Positions 1-9,793 of a stretch of 64,000 nucleotides of DNA are shown here, one piece after another. The translations under genes and the position numbers were made by a program. Under the pieces are notes generated by a model. That model saw only the letters and a list, made by a program, of their open reading frames with translations, searched no databases and was not told the origin of the DNA. The DNA is from Bacillota bacterium (GTDB lineage: Bacteria; Bacillota; Ch66; Ch109), in the NCBI GenBank assembly GCA_013178275.1, contig JABLWZ010000006.1, positions 303,151 through 367,150 on the forward strand. Direction: 5' to 3'. Numbering within the stretch: the stretch's first letter is position 1; the number at the start of each line of letters is the position of its first letter.

Positions 1-8
1 TACCACAC

Positions 9-1862
9 ATGCGAAAATCAAGATACATGAGCATAATCCTTCCCCTGCTGCCGGCGTTGCTGGTCATGCTGCTTTTACTGATGAACGCGGCCGCTGCCAG
101 GTCGTCATTCCCCACGGTCAGGGACGGGGTACTGGACCTCTCAGCCTGGGACTATCAAAAAACCGGGGCATTCAACCTGGAAGGTGAATGGGAGTTTTAC
201 TGGGACCGGTCCCTCAGCCGGCCGGAGATCGAGAGCGGCCGCGAACAGCCGGGGATTATCGAGGCCCCCGGCCTTTGGACCGATTATGAGCTGGACGGAC
301 AGGAACTGCCCGCTTTCGGCCAGGCTACCTACCGGGCACACGTGGTCCACGCCCCGGTCGGTCAGCGTTTTGCGATAAGGGTGCAAAACCAGGCCTCGGC
401 CTACCGCCTGTATATCGACGACTATCTGATCGCCCAAAACGGTGATTTCGGCGACACGGCCGGCGCGCCGGTATCCCGTTACCGCCCTCAGTTCACGGAG
501 TTCACCCCGGAACGGGACAGCTTCGATATCATCCTGCAGGTCTCCAACAGCGCCTACGCGGTCGGCGGCATGTGGGACTGGTTGATGTTCGGCCTGGCTG
601 AACCGATGTCCTTCACCAACAACGCGGTCAAGGTCGTCGTCTACATCTCCATCGGCAGCCTGCTGGTGATGTGCTTATTCTTCGCCATCATGTTCGCGGT
701 GGTCCGCAAGGAGAAGGAACTGCTGGTGATATGCGCCATCGGCCTGTTGGTAATGGTCCGCTACCTGGAGTCGGGAAACATGATAATCACACACCTGCTT
801 CCCGGGATGCCCATCGCCGGGTTTGGCTGGATCGATTACCTTACCGGGGTCTGGAGCCAGTTCTTCCTGCTCTACTTCGTGTACCTCACCTACTCCCCCC
901 TGGTGAACCGCTGGCTGGTACGCATCCTTCTGGCATATTCCATTCTCGCGTCTATAGCTATTCTGACCTTACCCTTCGAGATAGTGGCCAGCACCTACCT
1001 GGTGATGAGCCTCCTGTTTCTGCTGGTGCTGACCGTCATCGTCGTGGTCACCGCCCGCGCCGCTTATGAATACCGGACCGGTTCCCGCTCCCTGCTGGCG
1101 GCTATGGCATTCATCCTGTTCTCCATGTTCTACGAGCTTTGGGGCAACGACCCGTCCATCACCTACTTCCTCATCAACTGCTGGGTGCTGGACTTCACCG
1201 TCCTGTTCCTGGTGCAGTGCTCCATCGTCGCCCGGAGGTATCGGGAGACCCAGCGGCTGGAGCTGGGTCTGCTGAAAAGCCAGATCCGCCCCCATTTCGT
1301 GCACAACTCCCTGGCCTCCATCATCTCCATCTCCCGCCGGGACAGCGAAAGGGCGCGCGAACTCCTGGTGGACTTCAGCAGCTACCTGCGCGGTTGCTAC
1401 GACTACGAGGGTGACGACATGGTCCCGCTCGAACAGGAACTGGAATTCGTCCGCGCCTACGTCGCTCTCGAACAGGCGCGTTTCGGCGAGAAGTTTAAGG
1501 TGGAGTATCAGGTCGAGGCGTCGAATGTGCTGGTCCCCCCGCTGATACTGCAGCCGCTGGTGGAAAACGCCTTCATCCACGGCCTCCGCGAAAAAGAAGC
1601 GGGCGGGACGGTCGTGGTCTATGCCCGGCGCGACAAAAACGACCGGCTGAGGCTGGGCGTGGCCGACGACGGCATCGGGATGAACGCCAGGCCAAAGTCC
1701 CCGGTGGAAAGGCAGGGCATCGGCATCAGCAACATCAATCAACGCCTGGCGCGGCTCTTCAACACCCGGCTGGTCTTCTCCGTGCCGGAGGGCGGCGGGT
1801 GCGAGGTATTCATGGAGATACCTTACCGGGAGGTGGACTGCGATGCGGGTTATGCTTATTGA
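9..1862 (+). CDS. LytS-family sensor histidine kinase with 7TM (7TMR-DISM) input
   Basis: Membrane sensor kinase that should phosphorylate the response regulator encoded directly downstream. Visible order: an N-terminal membrane segment (about residues 7-28), an extracellular beta-sandwich domain (about 45-200) with the GEWEFYWDRS motif typical of 7TMR-DISM sensors, seven hydrophobic helices (about 205-400), then a His_kinase domain whose phosphoacceptor motif is QIRPHFVHNSL and an HATPase domain with LVENAFIHG and DDGIGM. This is the LytS/YesM class (QxxPHFxxNxL). The ATG at 9 has almost no upstream sequence in the window, so the true start may be this one, the in-frame ATG at 27, or outside. 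The stop overlaps the next gene by 20 bases, so the two are surely co-expressed. The ligand is unknown; the DISM domain suggests a small extracellular molecule or carbohydrate. Confidence 0.9.
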   Translation: MRKSRYMSIILPLLPALLVMLLLLMNAAAARSSFPTVRDGVLDLSAWDYQKTGAFNLEGEWEFYWDRSLSRPEIESGREQPGIIEAPGLWTDYELDGQELPAFGQATYRAHVVHAPVGQRFAIRVQNQASAYRLYIDDYLIAQNGDFGDTAGAPVSRYRPQFTEFTPERDSFDIILQVSNSAYAVGGMWDWLMFGLAEPMSFTNNAVKVVVYISIGSLLVMCLFFAIMFAVVRKEKELLVICAIGLLVMVRYLESGNMIITHLLPGMPIAGFGWIDYLTGVWSQFFLLYFVYLTYSPLVNRWLVRILLAYSILASIAILTLPFEIVASTYLVMSLLFLLVLTVIVVVTARAAYEYRTGSRSLLAAMAFILFSMFYELWGNDPSITYFLINCWVLDFTVLFLVQCSIVARRYRETQRLELGLLKSQIRPHFVHNSLASIISISRRDSERARELLVDFSSYLRGCYDYEGDDMVPLEQELEFVRAYVALEQARFGEKFKVEYQVEASNVLVPPLILQPLVENAFIHGLREKEAGGTVVVYARRDKNDRLRLGVADDGIGMNARPKSPVERQGIGISNINQRLARLFNTRLVFSVPEGGGCEVFMEIPYREVDCDAGYAY

Positions 1863-2961
1863 CGACGAACAGCCCGGCATCGACGAGCTTTCATACCTGC
1901 TCGGGAAGTACCCCGATATCGAGATAGCCGGGGCGTTTACCAACCCGCTCAGGGGTTTGGAGGCGGTCGAAAGGGTCAAACCCGACGCGGTCTTCCTCGA
2001 CATCGACATGCCCCACGCCGACGGGCTGGAGCTGGCACTGCGCATCCAGTCGCTGCAGGCTGGCATCATCGTGGTTTTCGTCACCGCCTACGCCAAGTAC
2101 GCGCTGGACTCCTTCAAGGCCTATCCCCTCGACTACCTGCTGAAGCCGGTCAAGGAGGCGCGGCTCGACGCCACAGTCGAGCACATGCGGAGGGTCAACC
2201 AGATGTTCCACCCCGACTTTAGAAGATCGTCCTCCCTGCACATCCGCTGTTTCGGCAGGTTCGAGATTGCCGCCCCGAACACCGGCGCCGATATTAAATG
2301 GGGCACCCGTCGGGTGAAGGAACTCCTGATGTACCTGATCGACCTCTGTGGAGCCGTCCCCACCCGCGGCGAACTGGTCAGGACCGTGTTCGGCGGGGCG
2401 GACGACAAAAAGACCGCCAACAACATCTACGTCACCATCTACAAGCTGCGCGGCATCCTGGACGGGCTCGACCCGGAACGGCGCCTGATCAGGCTGCGGG
2501 ATGACTACTCGCTGGAGGTGTCGCCGGGTATCTGCGACTATCTGGATTTCATGAGCTTCGCCCGTCAGAACCCCACCATCACCCAGAAAAACGCGGTCGC
2601 GGCCGCGAAAGCGCTCAACCGGTGCGGCGGCGGGTACCTGGAAGGCGTCGACTACCCGTGGGCCGCCGACACGGCCTCCGTGGTGGAGGCCGAATACGAA
2701 CGCATCAGCCTGGGGCTGGCAAGGGTGCACCTGAACGCGGGCCGGTCGAGAGAGGCCGAGAACGTACTGCAGGCCCTGCTGACGAGGGACCCGCTCTCCG
2801 AGGAGGGCCACACCGCCCTGCTGGACCTGTACATGAGAAACGGCAGCGACTCCAATTACCGTTCCGCGTACCTGGAGTACGCCCGCATACTGAAAAACGA
2901 CCTGGGAGAAGAACCCTCCCCCGCCTACACCCGCCACTACCGGGAGATCGAGAGCAAATAA
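1843..2961 (+). CDS. Response regulator with SARP-type winged helix and BTAD domain
   Basis: Partner of the overlapping sensor kinase. Residues 1-120 are a receiver domain (acidic pocket LIDDE, phosphoacceptor in AVFLDIDMPHADG, switch Thr in VFVTAY, Lys in YLLKPVK). After a linker comes an OmpR/SARP-like winged helix (about 135-220, with IRCFGRFEI and the DNA-binding stretch RRVKELLMYLIDL), then a helical bacterial transcriptional activation (BTAD, TPR-like) domain to the end. The start ATG is preceded by GGGAGGTGG and overlaps the kinase gene. This is the DnrI/AfsR-like output found on some Firmicutes regulators. The nearest plausible target is the giant surface protein gene 160 bases downstream, which is inference from position only. 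Confidence 0.88.
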   Translation: MRVMLIDDEQPGIDELSYLLGKYPDIEIAGAFTNPLRGLEAVERVKPDAVFLDIDMPHADGLELALRIQSLQAGIIVVFVTAYAKYALDSFKAYPLDYLLKPVKEARLDATVEHMRRVNQMFHPDFRRSSSLHIRCFGRFEIAAPNTGADIKWGTRRVKELLMYLIDLCGAVPTRGELVRTVFGGADDKKTANNIYVTIYKLRGILDGLDPERRLIRLRDDYSLEVSPGICDYLDFMSFARQNPTITQKNAVAAAKALNRCGGGYLEGVDYPWAADTASVVEAEYERISLGLARVHLNAGRSREAENVLQALLTRDPLSEEGHTALLDLYMRNGSDSNYRSAYLEYARILKNDLGEEPSPAYTRHYREIESK

Positions 2962-2983
2962 TCCCAACAAGTAAAGTAAAAAT

Positions 2984-3035
2984 AATCACCCCTGGTCCGC
3001 TTTAACAAACAGCCGGCCAGGGGTGATTTCGTTTT
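2984..3035 (+). terminator. Rho-independent terminator after the two-component pair
   Basis: Perfect 12-bp arms, AATCACCCCTGG at 2984-2995 and CCAGGGGTGATT at 3017-3028, followed by TCGTTTT. It separates the regulator operon from the surface-protein gene, so that gene must have its own promoter. TATACT at 3086-3091 is a candidate -10 with no convincing -35. Confidence 0.75.
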
Positions 3036-3121
3036 CGGCGGTACGGAACCGTTATTTAAGATTTTTTAAGATCGGGCATTTAAGGTATACTTATCACTTT
3101 TTTCGAAAGGAGCCATCGCTT

Positions 3122-6100
3122 ATGTTTTTCATCAGAAACCGTCATCGGACAGCGATATCCCTGTGCCTGGTACTGCTGATGGCGTGTTCGCTGCCCGGCG
3201 CGCTGACCCTGGCCGAGGGGGAAACACCATCGATCAATCCTCCATCGGTCAGTCAAGCCGTTTACGGACAGGAACCTGACCCTGGTCAGTTCCCGGGCTC
3301 GCCCGCAGTGACCACTCCCAGCCCTGAAACCGATGGTCCGGTTCAATTACCCTCGGTTCCCGAGCAGCAGAACGGAAGCCAGGACAACAACCCAACCGGC
3401 GGACAGGAACCGGGAACTGGTTCCACCCAATCGCCTACGTCGGAACAGCCTCCCAGCGGGTCGGAACCGCCGGCGAATCCCGATCCGGTTCAGGCCCCGG
3501 CCGAAAAACCGAGTACCGAAAACGAAATAATGGAACCAGCACCCAACCCGACAAATCCAACACCGACTTTTACCCTTCTGAACGCCCAGGCCTTATTGAC
3601 CGATTTCAGCATAACCACATCCGAACTATCGCCGGCGGTGGTCGGCAAGCCTTACAGCATGTACTTAAACAGCGCTAATGGCATTGCCCCTTATAACTGG
3701 AGCATCGTATCGGGCGCCCCGGCATGGTTGAGCTGCAGCGCCTCGACCGGCGAATTGACCGGCACCCCGACCGAGGCGGGTACATACCCCCTGGAGATAC
3801 AGGTGATTGACGGCAGCACCCCGGCGAACAGCGCCACCAGTACGCTGACCCTGACCGTGAATACGGCCCTGGAGATATCCACCACCAGCATCCCCGAGGG
3901 CGCGGTGGGCATGCCCTACAGCGCGACGGTGACAGCCACCGGTGGCGTTGCGCCCTACCACTGGACCCTCCCCGCCATCGTGCCTGACTGGTTGACCATC
4001 GACCCCGATACCGGGGTTATCAGCGGCACCCCGACCGATTATTATTTCAGCTTTATCGCGGTCCGGGTGTTCGACAGCAGCGGAAGCGGAAGCACACCCG
4101 CCGCATACGCGGACAAGTGGCTGGACCTGCACATCTACGACGACCCGGTCGCAGCCACCCCCAGGATGCTTGAATCCGGGTCTCTGAACGGCAGTACGGT
4201 CAACCTCGCATTGATAGGCACGGAATTCAACACTCCCACCCTCGCCGCCGGCGACTTCGTCCTGATCAACCCGCCGGCAGGCCTGTCAGTCGCGGAGGCG
4301 GTCTACAGCGACCCCACCCACTGCAGCATCCGCCTGGCTTACAGCGGGGGGACTCTTCCAGTCAACGACACCGATTTCCGCATTCAGGTGAAGGCGTCGG
4401 CGGTGACCGCGGGGATCGACCTGAATTCGAACATCGTCGTGATAACCGCCCCCATGGACGCCGCCCGGCAGGGCGTGACAGCGGGAAATACACCGACCCG
4501 GGCCGCGGTCAACCCGGTTACCGGCCTGGCGTACGTCACCAATCTGATGAACCGCACCATAACCATCATCGACACCGGCAACAACCCCACCCAGCTGAAC
4601 ACCAACCAGCGCCGTCCTTTCAGCGTAGGGATAAACCCCAACACCAACCGGGTCTACGTAGCCAACAAGGTGGAGAACACCGTGAGCGTGCTGGGCGGAA
4701 GCACCGGCACGGTATTGAGCACCATCACCCTGGGGGCGGGCGACCCCTCGAACGACATCCGGGACCTGGTTGTCAACCCCGACACCGACAAGGTCTATAT
4801 CGCCCACTACACCGCGAAAAAACTGATCGTCATCAACGGCGCCGACAACACCTTCAAGACCATCAGCCTGCCCGACGCTCCCTCGGCCATCGCGCTCAAT
4901 CGAGCGACCAATAGGGTCTATGTCTGCATGCCTGAGGTCAGTGTCCACCAGATGACTGTCATCAACGGAGCAGACGACTCGGTGATAACCACCCTCGACG
5001 TCGATTACTATCCCAACTCGCTGGCGGTGAACCCGTCGACCAACCGGGTCTACGTGACCTCCAGCACCGGGAACAAGGTACAGGTGATAGACGGCGCAAC
5101 CAATACCATCATCAATGAGATACCGGTGGACATATACCCGGTCGACACGGCGGTCAACGAAAACACCAACCGTGTATACGTAGCCAACCTCCAGAGCTAC
5201 ACAGTCAGCGTGATAAACGGGGATGACAGCTCGGTGGTCAGCATACCCATGCCGGGCAAGCCGATGGACCTAGTCGTCAACCCGACCTCCAACCGGGTGT
5301 ACGTGACCGGCACCGACACCAACCAGTTGACAGAGATAAGGGGTTCCGATAACACCTCGACCTCCATCACCGTCGGCGCCAGCCCGGCTAGTCTCGCGGT
5401 CAACCCCGTCAACGGCCGGGTATATGTGCCCGACGGGAGCGGCTGCTCGGTCATCATGCCCAACGTTCCCGTCGTGGTTCCCGATACCCCCACCATCAGC
5501 CCGAACGGCGGCGACTTCACCAACGGCGTGCAGGTTACCATCACCGGCAGCGGCGGGACGGTTTACTACACCACCGACGGTTCCGACCCGACTGACGGCA
5601 CCGGTATCGAGTATAACGGACCGTTTACCCTGGCCGCTTCGGCCACGGTGAAGGCGGCGGTACAGAACGACTCTTCGTGGAGCGGTGTCACGAGTGCTGT
5701 GTTCACCGTCAATGTCCAGGCCACCACCCTCGTACTGAGCAACGAGGAGGGCGGGCTGATCGATAATTTGATTGCGGCGGGGTACGGAAACAAAAGCTTA
5801 TTTGACGCTTTGGTTTCATTGCAGGAGGCTTCCGGCGGGGTAATTACGGATGATTTCCTTGAAACGCTGGCATTAAATGACGCAAGCAGCCCAATATTAA
5901 CACAGATGCTGAACAGTTACACCGGACTGAACGGCGCCATCGCCATCAATACGGATGGAACGGTATTCACCATGACGAGCGTAAAAGGCCGAGATTATCA
6001 TGGTCAATCAGGATATTCCACCTACCCCGAAGGCGGAGCAATAGAGCTATTCACCTACGCCGACAGCGCGGAATATTACATCGACGCGGAAAGCGGCGGC

Positions 6101-9100
6101 ACGACTTATAAGGCCTTCGCCATCGCCTGGTCATCGGGAGTGAAAGTAGCTGGAGCTGCCACCGACAGCTCGGTCACCATGACGCCCGGCGGTAACAGCG
6201 TCTCGACCGACAATACCTGGGAGATCGACGTAACCGCCGGGACGCTGAAGGGCGCGGCGGGAGACGACCTCACCGGCGACATCAGCATGACCGGGCTGCC
6301 GACCGGGCTTAACTGGACCGCCAGGAACAACGGCACCAACAAGATCCTGGTCACCGTGAACGGGTCCGCGGACCCGGCGGTCACCGCCAGGACCACGGTC
6401 TCCGTGGTGGTCAGGGGCAGCGCGGTAAGCGGCGCCGGCGCTACAGATTCCGACGCTGTATCGCTTTACGTCCATCCCGCCAGGCGCTACCCCATAGCCC
6501 TGGCGGTCAACCAGAACACCAACACCGTTTATACCGCCAATAAGGGCAGCCTCGACGTGACCGTCATCGACGGCGCCACCGACACGGTCGCCGCCACCAT
6601 CAGCGCCGGCACCTACCCCTCGGCCATAGCGGTGAACCCGGATACCAACAAGATCTATGTCACCAATCAGCATGACAAGACGGTCCTGGTGATCGACGGC
6701 GCCACCAACGCGGTCATCGCCACCCTTCCCACCGGGACCTATCCCGTCGACCTGACCGTCAACCGCGCCGCCAACAAGGTATACGTGGCCAACAACAGCA
6801 GCAAGAACGTGACGGTTATCGACGGAGCGACCGACACCGTCTTGGGGACCGTCACCGCCGGGAACTCTCCCTACGACCTGTCCGTCAACCAGAACACCAA
6901 CCGGGTTTATACAGCCAACTACTACGACAAGACCGTCTCGGTGATCGACGGCGCCACCAACACCCTCATCACCAACGTCACCAGCGACACCGGCCCCTAT
7001 GCGGTGGCCTTGAACCAGACCACCAACAAGGTCTACGTCACCAACCTGAAAAACATAATCACAAACGAGAATGGAACCGTCACCGTGATCGACGGGGCGA
7101 CCCACACTGTCTCCAACAGCATCACGGTGGGGGTCAAGCCGCGGGCCATCGCCGTCAACCCGGCCACCAACCGGGTCTATGTCGCCAACCTGGACAACGA
7201 CAGCGTGATGGTGATCGACGGGGCAACCGACACGATCACCGCCACCGTCACCGTGGGCGACGGTCCCCTGGCCCTGGGGATAAACCAGAACACCGACAAG
7301 ATTTACGTCGCTAACTGCGGCGATGACACGGTCACGGTCATCGACGGCACGACCAACAGCACCGGCAGCGTCGCCGCCGGCGACTACCCCTGCATCGTGG
7401 CGGTCAACGAGACCAGCGGCAAGGCATACATCGCCAACCAGTACAGCGACTTCCTTACCATCATCGCCTCCCCGCCGCCCGTCCCGCCCGCAGCCCCTAC
7501 CATCGATCCGAACGGCGGGACATTCACCGACAGCGTGCAGGTCGCCATCACCGGCAGCGCCGGGACGACATACTACACCATCGACGGTTCCGACCCGACT
7601 GGCGGTACCGGTATCGAATATACCGGACCGTTTACCTTGACTTCTTCAGCCACGGTCAAGGCGGCCGTGCAGAGCGGCTCGGTGTGGAGCGAGGTGGCCA
7701 CGGCGGTATTTACAATCTATACCTCTCCTAATCTGCCCGCGGCCCCCACCATTAGTCCCAACGGCGGGACCTTCACCGACAGCGTGCAGGTCGCCATCAC
7801 CGGCAGCGGCGGGACGATATACTACACCACCGACGGCTCAGACCCGACCTCCAGCGGCACCAGGACCGGGTACGCTGTACCTTTCAGCCTGACCCAATCA
7901 GTCACGGTCAAGGCGGCGGTCCACGGCGAATCCTCTGGATGGAGCGGCATAACCCAGGCTGACTTCACCATCGTCCATTCCTCGCCTTCCGCCCCGGTCA
8001 TCGACCCGAACGGCGGGATCTTCACCGGCAGCGTCCAGGTCGCCATCACCGGTAGCGGCGGAACGACATACTACACCATCGACGGTTCCAACCCGACTGG
8101 CGGCACCGGTATCGAGTACACCGGTCCATTCAGCCTTTCCCAGTCGGCCACGGTCAAGGCGGCGGTCCACGGCGAATCCTCTGGATGGAGCGGCATAACC
8201 CAGGCTGACTTCACCATCGTCCATTCCCCGCCTTCCGCCCCGGTCATCGCCCCCAACGGCGGGACCTTCATCAACAGCGTCCAGGTCGCCATCACCGGCA
8301 GCGGCGGAACGATATACTACACCATCGACGGTTCCGACCCGACTGGCGGCACCGGTATCGAGTACACCGGACCGTTTACCTTGACTTCTTCAGCGACGGT
8401 CAAGGCGGCGGTCCACGGCGAATCCTCTGGATGGAGCGGCATAACTCGGGCTGACTTCACCATCGTCCATTCCCCGCCTTCCGCCCCGGTCATCGCCCCC
8501 AACGGCGGGATCTTCATCAACAGCGTCCAGGTCGCCATCACCGGCAGCGGCGGAACGATATACTACACCATCGACGGTTCCGACCCGACTGGCGGCACCG
8601 GTATCGAGTATACCGGTCAGTTTACCCTAACCCAATCCGCTACGGTAAAGGCGGCCGTGCACGGAGAGTACGGCTGGAGCGAAGTGTCCTCGGCTGATTT
8701 TACCATCAATATCTCTTCCACCCCGTTGAAGATAGCCGGCGTGGCCACCGACAGCTCGGTGACCATGGCCAGCGGCAACACGGCAATATCCGGCAATGAC
8801 AGCACCTGGAAAATCGAGCTTACCGCCGGGACGATGAAGGGCGCGACGGGCGATGCCCTTACCGTCGAAGACCTGACCGTAGCCGGGCTACCCGCCGGGC
8901 TGGACTGGACCGCCAAAAACAACGGCTCTAACAAGATCCTGATCACCGTCTCCGGTACCGCTGCTTCGGCAATCACCGCCAAGACCACGGTGTCCCTGGT
9001 TATCAAGAGCGGTACGGTAAGCGAATCCGGGGCGACGGACTCCGACGCCATCAGCGTGTATGTCAATCCTTACACTGGTGGCGGCAACGCCCCCGGCGGT

Positions 9101-9736
9101 GGTGGCGGAGGCACCCCCGAACCCGAGAACGAACCCGAAACAGTTAAACCCACGACCGAACCAGAGGTGAAAACCCCGACAGTGGAAGAACCCGGCGACC
9201 TGGCCGGCCACTGGGCGCATGACTGCGCCATGGCCCTGCTGCAGCACGGCTTAATCAAAGGATATCCCGATGGGACCATCCGTCCCGATAACGAGATCAC
9301 CCGGGCGGAAGCCGCGGCCTTACTGGTATCCGCCCTGGGCCTGAACGACTATCAGCCGCGGAGCATGGAGAATCCCTACCAGGACGAGATCCCGCCCTGG
9401 GCGAAAAAAGCGGTACTCACCGCTGCCGAGAAGGGATTGATGAAGGGCTACCCGGACGGGACCTTCCGGCCCGGCCAGGAGATAACCCGGGCCGAGATGT
9501 GCGCGGCGCTGATGCAGGCCTTCCCCAGAGTTACTCCGGCGGGATTCGTTCTCGACTTCACCGATAACGACAGCATCCCCGACTGGGCGAAGCAGTTTAT
9601 CCAGACGGCGGTGGCAAACGGTGTGGTCAGCGGCTATCCCGACCGAACCTTCCAGCCCGACAGCAGCATCAAGCGAGGAGAGGTCTTCTCGATCATCTGC
9701 CGGCTGATGGGCTATCACCAGGGACACGGCAGATAG
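3122..9736 (+). CDS. Giant S-layer-anchored surface protein: Ig-like, YVTN propellers, CHB repeats, SLH
   Basis: A 2204-residue secreted protein. I place the start at ATG 3122, which has AAAGGAG 9 bases upstream and opens a signal peptide (AISLCLVLLMACSLPGALTLA); a longer in-frame start at 3023 lacks these. Order by residue: Pro/Thr/Glu-rich spacer (about 35-155); two putative Ig domains (He_PIG type, about 160-340); a beta domain (343-450); a first YVTN beta-propeller of about 8 units (453-781, motif NPxTNRVYV); one chitobiase-C-like repeat (CHB_HEX_C_1, YYTTDGSDPT, 788-865); a unique region (868-1003); a beta domain (1006-1118); a second YVTN propeller (1119-1451); five CHB repeats (1456-1864); a second copy of the beta domain (1868-1983); a Gly/Pro-Glu linker; three SLH domains (2023-2203) with the GYPDGT motif. 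SLH domains bind pyruvylated secondary cell-wall polymer, so it sits on the outer surface. The role is probably adhesion or matrix; no catalytic domain was seen. Confidence 0.9.
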   Translation: MFFIRNRHRTAISLCLVLLMACSLPGALTLAEGETPSINPPSVSQAVYGQEPDPGQFPGSPAVTTPSPETDGPVQLPSVPEQQNGSQDNNPTGGQEPGTGSTQSPTSEQPPSGSEPPANPDPVQAPAEKPSTENEIMEPAPNPTNPTPTFTLLNAQALLTDFSITTSELSPAVVGKPYSMYLNSANGIAPYNWSIVSGAPAWLSCSASTGELTGTPTEAGTYPLEIQVIDGSTPANSATSTLTLTVNTALEISTTSIPEGAVGMPYSATVTATGGVAPYHWTLPAIVPDWLTIDPDTGVISGTPTDYYFSFIAVRVFDSSGSGSTPAAYADKWLDLHIYDDPVAATPRMLESGSLNGSTVNLALIGTEFNTPTLAAGDFVLINPPAGLSVAEAVYSDPTHCSIRLAYSGGTLPVNDTDFRIQVKASAVTAGIDLNSNIVVITAPMDAARQGVTAGNTPTRAAVNPVTGLAYVTNLMNRTITIIDTGNNPTQLNTNQRRPFSVGINPNTNRVYVANKVENTVSVLGGSTGTVLSTITLGAGDPSNDIRDLVVNPDTDKVYIAHYTAKKLIVINGADNTFKTISLPDAPSAIALNRATNRVYVCMPEVSVHQMTVINGADDSVITTLDVDYYPNSLAVNPSTNRVYVTSSTGNKVQVIDGATNTIINEIPVDIYPVDTAVNENTNRVYVANLQSYTVSVINGDDSSVVSIPMPGKPMDLVVNPTSNRVYVTGTDTNQLTEIRGSDNTSTSITVGASPASLAVNPVNGRVYVPDGSGCSVIMPNVPVVVPDTPTISPNGGDFTNGVQVTITGSGGTVYYTTDGSDPTDGTGIEYNGPFTLAASATVKAAVQNDSSWSGVTSAVFTVNVQATTLVLSNEEGGLIDNLIAAGYGNKSLFDALVSLQEASGGVITDDFLETLALNDASSPILTQMLNSYTGLNGAIAINTDGTVFTMTSVKGRDYHGQSGYSTYPEGGAIELFTYADSAEYYIDAESGGTTYKAFAIAWSSGVKVAGAATDSSVTMTPGGNSVSTDNTWEIDVTAGTLKGAAGDDLTGDISMTGLPTGLNWTARNNGTNKILVTVNGSADPAVTARTTVSVVVRGSAVSGAGATDSDAVSLYVHPARRYPIALAVNQNTNTVYTANKGSLDVTVIDGATDTVAATISAGTYPSAIAVNPDTNKIYVTNQHDKTVLVIDGATNAVIATLPTGTYPVDLTVNRAANKVYVANNSSKNVTVIDGATDTVLGTVTAGNSPYDLSVNQNTNRVYTANYYDKTVSVIDGATNTLITNVTSDTGPYAVALNQTTNKVYVTNLKNIITNENGTVTVIDGATHTVSNSITVGVKPRAIAVNPATNRVYVANLDNDSVMVIDGATDTITATVTVGDGPLALGINQNTDKIYVANCGDDTVTVIDGTTNSTGSVAAGDYPCIVAVNETSGKAYIANQYSDFLTIIASPPPVPPAAPTIDPNGGTFTDSVQVAITGSAGTTYYTIDGSDPTGGTGIEYTGPFTLTSSATVKAAVQSGSVWSEVATAVFTIYTSPNLPAAPTISPNGGTFTDSVQVAITGSGGTIYYTTDGSDPTSSGTRTGYAVPFSLTQSVTVKAAVHGESSGWSGITQADFTIVHSSPSAPVIDPNGGIFTGSVQVAITGSGGTTYYTIDGSNPTGGTGIEYTGPFSLSQSATVKAAVHGESSGWSGITQADFTIVHSPPSAPVIAPNGGTFINSVQVAITGSGGTIYYTIDGSDPTGGTGIEYTGPFTLTSSATVKAAVHGESSGWSGITRADFTIVHSPPSAPVIAPNGGIFINSVQVAITGSGGTIYYTIDGSDPTGGTGIEYTGQFTLTQSATVKAAVHGEYGWSEVSSADFTINISSTPLKIAGVATDSSVTMASGNTAISGNDSTWKIELTAGTMKGATGDALTVEDLTVAGLPAGLDWTAKNNGSNKILITVSGTAASAITAKTTVSLVIKSGTVSESGATDSDAISVYVNPYTGGGNAPGGGGGGTPEPENEPETVKPTTEPEVKTPTVEEPGDLAGHWAHDCAMALLQHGLIKGYPDGTIRPDNEITRAEAAALLVSALGLNDYQPRSMENPYQDEIPPWAKKAVLTAAEKGLMKGYPDGTFRPGQEITRAEMCAALMQAFPRVTPAGFVLDFTDNDSIPDWAKQFIQTAVANGVVSGYPDRTFQPDSSIKRGEVFSIICRLMGYHQGHGR
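7735..8712 (+). repeat. Tandem 246-bp CHB-encoding repeats inside the surface-protein gene
   Basis: Four consecutive units of about 246 bp (82 residues) are nearly identical at nucleotide level. The marker TGGATGGAGCGGCATAAC recurs at about 7936, 8182 and 8428 (spacing 246). More diverged units lie at 7490-7720 and 5485-5715. Such identity points to recent amplification or gene conversion and to a repeat number that may vary between strains. Confidence 0.85.
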
Positions 9737-9793
9737 CGATTTAAAAACATGCCGATGGTAGAGAGTTATTCAGCGGGAGGAGGTGGTGGACAG

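Noticed and set aside
969..2970. Long reverse-strand open frames opposite the kinase and regulator genes (359-371 codons)
   Set aside because: They mirror the GC-rich codons of the forward genes, have no ribosome sites and no recognisable domains; similar shadows occur opposite the PKS, propellers and trp genes.
7735..8712. CRISPR-like regular repeats
   Set aside because: The 246-bp period lies wholly inside one open reading frame and encodes protein repeats; there are no short direct repeats with unique spacers anywhere in the window.
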